A DNA stretch of 64,000 bases, from assembly GCF_014851765.1 (NCBI RefSeq), contig NZ_JACVAI010000001.1, positions 1 through 64,000 on the forward strand, read 5' to 3'. The DNA is from Pseudomonas sp. PDM04. GTDB lineage: Bacteria; Pseudomonadota; Gammaproteobacteria; Pseudomonadales; Pseudomonadaceae. A program made the position numbers and the translations under genes. The notes beneath the pieces were generated by a model. The model ran no database searches. It had not been told where the DNA came from and saw only the letters and a list, made by a program, of their open reading frames with translations. This document shows, piece after piece, positions 60,691-64,000 of the stretch; the stretch's first letter is position 1; every line of letters starts with the position of its first letter.

Positions 60691-61920
60691 TTACACCGCT
60701 GGCACGGTGGCCTTGGCGTCGGCCTTGGCCTCTTGCAGCAGTTGTTGGATCATTTTTTCCTGGGCGTCGTAACGACCTTCGCCGAAGTGGGTGAAACGTA
60801 CCTGGCCCTTGGCATCGATCAGGTAGTGCGCCGGCCAGTACTGGTTGTCGAAGTTGCGCCAGATCGCGTAATTGTTGTCGATGGCCACCGGGTAGGTGAT
60901 CCCGAGCTTCTTCACCTGATCCTTGACGTTGTCGATGATCCGCTCAAAGCCGTATTCCGGGGTGTGGACGCCGATGACCACCAGGCCATCCTTCTCGTAT
61001 TTCTGCGCCCAGTCCTTCACGTACGGCAGGGTGTGCTGGCAGTTGATGCAGTCGTAGGTCCAGAAGTCCACCAGCACCACCTTGCCCTTGAGCGATTCAT
61101 TGGTCAGCGCAGGCGAGTTGAGCCATTCAACGGCGCCGGACAGCGACGGCATGGCGCCCTGGGCGTTGTCCTGCATCGTGTCGGCCTGAACCTTGCTGAC
61201 CAGGTAATCGACCACTTTCGGTACGCTTTGCAGCACGCCTTTCTCCAGGGTACTGACGCCCTCGGACGAGGTGCGCGCCAGCAGGGTCTTGTCGGCGCCG
61301 GTGGAAATCACCAGCGCAGCGGCCAGCACGGCGAACCCGGTCCCGCGACGCAGCCAGCCGGTGACCGGAATCGAGGCTTTCAAGCGGTTGACCAGGCCGC
61401 GGCCGGCGAAGATCAACGTGCCCAGGGACAACGCGCTGCCCAGGCCGTAGGCCACCAGCAACAGGCTGGTTTGCGCATTGGCGCCTTGCAGCATGGCCCC
61501 GGTGAGAATCACCCCGAGGATCGGTCCGGCACACGGCGCCCACAGCAGACCGGTGGCGACGCCGATCATCAGCGAGCCCAGCGGACCGGACATTTTCCGG
61601 GTGTTCGGGTCGAGGCGGTTACCCAGCAGCACGAACGGACGCGCCAGCCAGCCACCGATTCGCGCGGAAATCAGCGACAGCGCGAACAGCGCCATCACGA
61701 TCAGAGCGATGTGCCGCCCGGTGTTGTTGGCCTGGATCACCCACTCACTGCTGACCACCGCCAGGCTGGAGATCAGGGCGAAGGTCAGGACCATGCCGCC
61801 CAGGGTCAGCAGGATCGACGAACGCGTGCGGTCGACACCGGCAAACAGGAACGGCACCACCGGCAGGATGCAGGGACTGAGGACGGTCAATATGCCGCCC
61901 AGGAAAGCGATGAGGAACAT
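60691..61920 (-). CDS. DipZ-like thiol reductase: CcdA membrane domain fused to thioredoxin
   Basis: 409 residues. Residues 1-220 are a CcdA-type membrane domain with PCILPVVPFLFAG and LLWAPCAGPILGVILTG, the paired Pro-Cys transporters of reducing equivalents. Residues 255-400 are a TlpA-like thioredoxin domain with Cys291 and Cys294 in TYDCINCQHTLPY. It moves electrons from the cytoplasm to periplasmic disulfides. AAGGTGATCCCC precedes the ATG. The adjacent upstream gene encodes a secreted two-Cys repeat protein. Confidence 0.9.
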   Translation of the reverse strand: MFLIAFLGGILTVLSPCILPVVPFLFAGVDRTRSSILLTLGGMVLTFALISSLAVVSSEWVIQANNTGRHIALIVMALFALSLISARIGGWLARPFVLLGNRLDPNTRKMSGPLGSLMIGVATGLLWAPCAGPILGVILTGAMLQGANAQTSLLLVAYGLGSALSLGTLIFAGRGLVNRLKASIPVTGWLRRGTGFAVLAAALVISTGADKTLLARTSSEGVSTLEKGVLQSVPKVVDYLVSKVQADTMQDNAQGAMPSLSGAVEWLNSPALTNESLKGKVVLVDFWTYDCINCQHTLPYVKDWAQKYEKDGLVVIGVHTPEYGFERIIDNVKDQVKKLGITYPVAIDNNYAIWRNFDNQYWPAHYLIDAKGQVRFTHFGEGRYDAQEKMIQQLLQEAKADAKATVPAV

Positions 61921-61968
61921 GGGGATCACCTTGTAAGTACACAGCTACTGTGGGAGCGGGGCCCGGCG

Positions 61969-62265
61969 TCACGCCGTCTGGTTGTCCAGAAACTGGCCCT
62001 GAGGTGTACGACTGCTGCCGTTCTCGGCCAGCATCTGCCCCTGCGGCGTACGACTGCTGCCGTTCTCGGCCAGCATCTGCCCCTGCGGCGTACGACTGGC
62101 GCCGTCCTGGGCCAGGAAATCATTGGCGCCCTGCTCCTTCACCGGAGTCAGCTGGAAGCAGGTGCTGCTGCCGCAGGTACTGCGTTCAACGGTGGCGTTG
62201 GCGTGGGCGGCGGTGCCGGCCAGGGCGAAGGCTGCAGCGGTCAGAAAGCGTGAGAGGTTGTTCAT
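61969..62265 (-). CDS. Small secreted protein with 14-residue tandem repeats
   Basis: 98 residues: signal peptide (NNLSRFLTAAAFALAG to AHA), a short Cys motif STCGSSTCF, then three tandem units of the form SRTPQGQ(M/F)L joined by AENG or AQDG. I do not recognise the family. It is followed 48 bases on by the DipZ-like gene and preceded by the DUF2790 gene, all leftward. The two Cys make it a plausible client of the DipZ-like enzyme. AGGAAGAACACC precedes the ATG. Confidence 0.8.
   Translation of the reverse strand: MNNLSRFLTAAAFALAGTAAHANATVERSTCGSSTCFQLTPVKEQGANDFLAQDGASRTPQGQMLAENGSSRTPQGQMLAENGSSRTPQGQFLDNQTA
62006..62089. repeat. Two perfect 42-bp tandem repeats inside the small secreted protein gene
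   Basis: Units 62006-62047 and 62048-62089 are identical; degenerate partial units lie on both sides. Perfect identity, including third positions, points to recent slippage or selection on the DNA. Each encodes 14 residues, so copy number changes would keep the frame. Confidence 0.9.
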
Positions 62266-62313
62266 GGTGTTCTTCCTGTTTTATAGGGGATTGACGTGCG
62301 CTCAGGGCAGCAC

Positions 62314-62574
62314 TCAGTTGTCCGAGTTGCATTCGGCAAATTTGCGGTAGTCCAGGACCTGGGTCTTGTCATGGGAGTCCAGGTAGGTCAGCTGGGCATT
62401 CACAATCCCGCAGGAATCCGAGGCGTCCTGTTTCAGCGACACCACTTTCTTGATGTCCAGGTGCGTGCCGTAGGTGTAGGTTTTCTCGCTGACATCGGCT
62501 TCGGCACGGGCCGACAGGGTGCAGACGTTCAGTGCGGCAAACAGGCATGCGGCGTAGATGGCTTTGGTGTTCAT
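62314..62574 (-). CDS. DUF2790 family small periplasmic protein
   Basis: 86 residues: signal peptide (IYAACLFAALNVCTLSARA) and the family signature YTYGTHLDIKKVVSL, CGIVNAQLTYLDS and LDYRKFAECN. Pseudomonas genomes hold several of these; function unknown. GAGGAACTCAGC precedes the ATG. First gene of the leftward group with the repeat protein and DipZ-like gene. Confidence 0.88.
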   Translation of the reverse strand: MNTKAIYAACLFAALNVCTLSARAEADVSEKTYTYGTHLDIKKVVSLKQDASDSCGIVNAQLTYLDSHDKTQVLDYRKFAECNSDN

Positions 62575-62714
62575 GCTGAGTTCCTCAAGGTTGCAATGGG
62601 TTTTCGCTTGAGGCGGCTGGGCCTGCCTCGATGGAAGCCATTTAAAACCGCTGAGGTATCTCGTCTGTGTCGAAAACCGATGCGTGTAAATCGGTACGTA
62701 TCCAGACCGCCTGC

Positions 62715-62801
62715 GGATACACAGCGATACAAAACCCCGGAAATTTGCCGATTTTAAGTCGGCGTGTATCCGCCGATACACCAGATACACTGCAATACAA
62801 A
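62715..62801. promoter_or_regulatory. Phased GATACA boxes in the DUF2790/response-regulator divergent region
   Basis: GATACA at 62716 and 62726, GTGTATC-CGCC-GATACAC (perfect 7-base inverted repeat, 62764-62781), GATACAC at 62784 and AATACAA at 62794-62800. Spacings of 10, 9 and about 10-11 bases equal one helical turn, as in OmpR-family binding arrays. The regulator gene starts 67 bases further right. Confidence 0.6.
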
Positions 62802-62867
62802 TCGTGGCGGGCGCGCGGACAAAGGCTCGATAGACTGCGCGCATCCCCCTTTCTAGAGGCTTGGCCC

Positions 62868-63608
62868 ATGGAACATGTCGATCACATTCTCATCGTGGAC
62901 GATGACCGCGAGATTCGAGAACTGGTAGGCAACTACCTGAAGAAGAACGGCTTGCGCACCACCGTGGTCGCGGACGGACGGCAGATGCGCACATTCCTGG
63001 AATCGACGCCGGTGGACCTGATCGTGCTCGACATCATGATGCCGGGCGACGACGGCCTGGCGCTGTGCCGCGAGATCCGCGCCGGCAAGCACAAGGCCAC
63101 CCCGGTGCTGATGCTCACGGCCCGCAATGATGAAACCGATCGCATCATCGGCCTGGAAATGGGCGCCGACGATTACCTGGTCAAGCCCTTCGCCGCCCGC
63201 GAACTGCTCGCGCGGATCAATGCGGTGTTGCGCCGCACACGCATGCTGCCGCCCAATCTGGTGGTCAGCGAAAGCGGACGCATGCTGGCCTTCGGACGCT
63301 GGCGCCTGGACACGTCGGCCCGCCACCTGCTCGATGAAGACGGCACCATGGTGGCGCTCAGTGGTGCGGAATATCGGCTGCTGCGGGTGTTCCTCGACCA
63401 TCCGCAACGGGTGCTCAACCGTGACCAGTTGCTGAACCTGACCCAGGGTCGCGACGCCGATCTGTTCGACCGTTCCATCGACCTGCTGGTCAGCCGCCTG
63501 CGTCAACGCTTGCTCGACGATGCGCGGGAACCGGCCTACATCAAAACCGTGCGCAGCGAAGGCTATGTGTTTTCCCTGCCAGTGGAAGTCCTGGGTGAAC
63601 CCTCATGA
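62868..63608 (+). CDS. OmpR-family response regulator
   Basis: 246 residues. Receiver: VDDDREI pocket, Asp55 in LIVLDIMMPG, Lys in DYLVKPF. C-terminal winged helix: MVALSGAEYRLLRVFLDHPQ, RDADLFDRSIDLLVSRLRQRL, IKTVRSEGYVF. It overlaps the kinase gene as ATGA. It likely binds the GATACA boxes and controls the leftward DUF2790 group as well as itself. No strong Shine-Dalgarno; CTAGAGGC lies 7-14 bases before the ATG. Confidence 0.92.
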   Translation: MEHVDHILIVDDDREIRELVGNYLKKNGLRTTVVADGRQMRTFLESTPVDLIVLDIMMPGDDGLALCREIRAGKHKATPVLMLTARNDETDRIIGLEMGADDYLVKPFAARELLARINAVLRRTRMLPPNLVVSESGRMLAFGRWRLDTSARHLLDEDGTMVALSGAEYRLLRVFLDHPQRVLNRDQLLNLTQGRDADLFDRSIDLLVSRLRQRLLDDAREPAYIKTVRSEGYVFSLPVEVLGEPS

Positions 63609-64000
63609 AGTACTCGCTGCACTGGCCCCGCACCCTGGCCTCGCGCCTGTCGCTGATCTTCCTGATCGGCTTGATCCTGGCCCAGGCGCTGTCCTTTGGC
63701 GCGCAATACTACGAGCGCTACGAAAGCGCGAAAAACACCATGCTGGGCAACCTGGAAACCGACGTCTCGACCTCCATTGCCATTCTCGACCGCCTGCCAC
63801 CCGAGGAGCGCGCGAGCTGGTTGCCACAGCTGGACCGGCGCAACTATCGCTACCTGCTGGACAAGGGTTCGCCCGGCACGGCCATGAGCGACACACCGAT
63901 TGCGGTGACGTCGATCAAGGACGCGATCGGCATGGATTACCCGATGACCGTGACGGACATCCCCGGTCCGATCAAACGTTTCCAGGTTCACTTGAACCTG
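63605..64000 (+). CDS. Sensor histidine kinase, N-terminal part (runs off right edge)
   Basis: 132 codons visible: a first membrane helix (LASRLSLIFLIGLILAQAL), then a periplasmic sensor region (YYERYESAKNTMLGNLETDV; RLPPEERASWLPQL). This layout is that of PmrB/QseC-like kinases paired with OmpR-family regulators. HisKA and ATPase domains should lie past the window. Start codon overlaps the regulator stop (ATGA). Confidence 0.88.
   Translation, partial: MKYSLHWPRTLASRLSLIFLIGLILAQALSFGAQYYERYESAKNTMLGNLETDVSTSIAILDRLPPEERASWLPQLDRRNYRYLLDKGSPGTAMSDTPIAVTSIKDAIGMDYPMTVTDIPGPIKRFQVHLNL

Overview
The window is GC-rich, densely coded, plant-associated Pseudomonas chromosome, most likely of the P. 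fluorescens group. The evidence is the REP/REPIN palindromes with a GCGAGCAGGCTCGC core, the genus-typical DUF2388 and DUF2790 proteins, and the gene content: auxin catabolism, aromatic amine oxidation, a large exopolysaccharide locus, LigD and phosphatidylcholine synthase. I saw no rRNA, tRNA, CRISPR array, prophage or insertion sequence.

Left part (1-4.6 kb): the 5' portion of a TccC/RHS-type toxin gene running off the left edge, an atypical SDR protein, a small DUF2388 secreted protein, and a classical SDR divergent from a GlxA-family regulator.

Auxin and aromatic amine island (4.6-20.6 kb): a complete-looking iac (indole-3-acetate catabolism) gene set. iacA-B-I-H-C-D-E-F form one leftward operon (14007 to 7226) with ATGA overlaps, and iacG lies apart at 4658-5170. 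The regulators are a FixJ-like response regulator (5414-6061), a FeaR-like AraC protein (6157-7077) and a PAS sensor kinase divergent from iacA (14261-15745). No MarR-type IacR is present. A 16-base motif shared (14/16) by the two divergent control regions links the halves of this split regulon. After 1.36 kb of repeats (two ~420 bp direct copies with covarying hairpins) comes a TTQ-type aromatic amine dehydrogenase operon, aauBEDA, followed by a strong terminator and a cytochrome c gene. Together these could turn tryptamine-like amines into indole-3-acetate and then catechol. The aldehyde dehydrogenase step and the catechol pathway are not in the window.

Small redox block (20.6-22.3 kb): an AraC regulator divergent from an AhpD-like protein and a glutaredoxin.

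Exopolysaccharide locus (22.6-50.3 kb): an initiating sugar transferase; leftward genes for GT61, GT26, GT2 and GT4 glycosyltransferases, two hexapeptide acyltransferases, a BioF2/FemAB-like acyltransferase and a VirK/YbjX protein; two nearly identical Wzx-type flippases; a GMC oxidoreductase coupled to a 64-residue Tat-signal protein; rightward wzy, glycoside hydrolase and galE; and a leftward Wza, beta-barrel, Wzz, tyrosine kinase operon. A secreted protein with a VPLPA/PEP-CTERM-like tail lies just upstream of that operon, although no exosortase is visible.

Right part (50.5-64 kb): a small conserved protein, LigD, two methyltransferases, a heme-oxygenase-like diiron enzyme, a glycine-rich DUF533 protein, phosphatidylcholine synthase, DUF488, DUF4242 and an AraC regulator. 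It ends with a leftward DUF2790, 14-residue-repeat protein and DipZ-like thiol reductase group, divergent from an OmpR-type two-component system that runs off the right edge. Phased GATACA boxes fill the divergent region.
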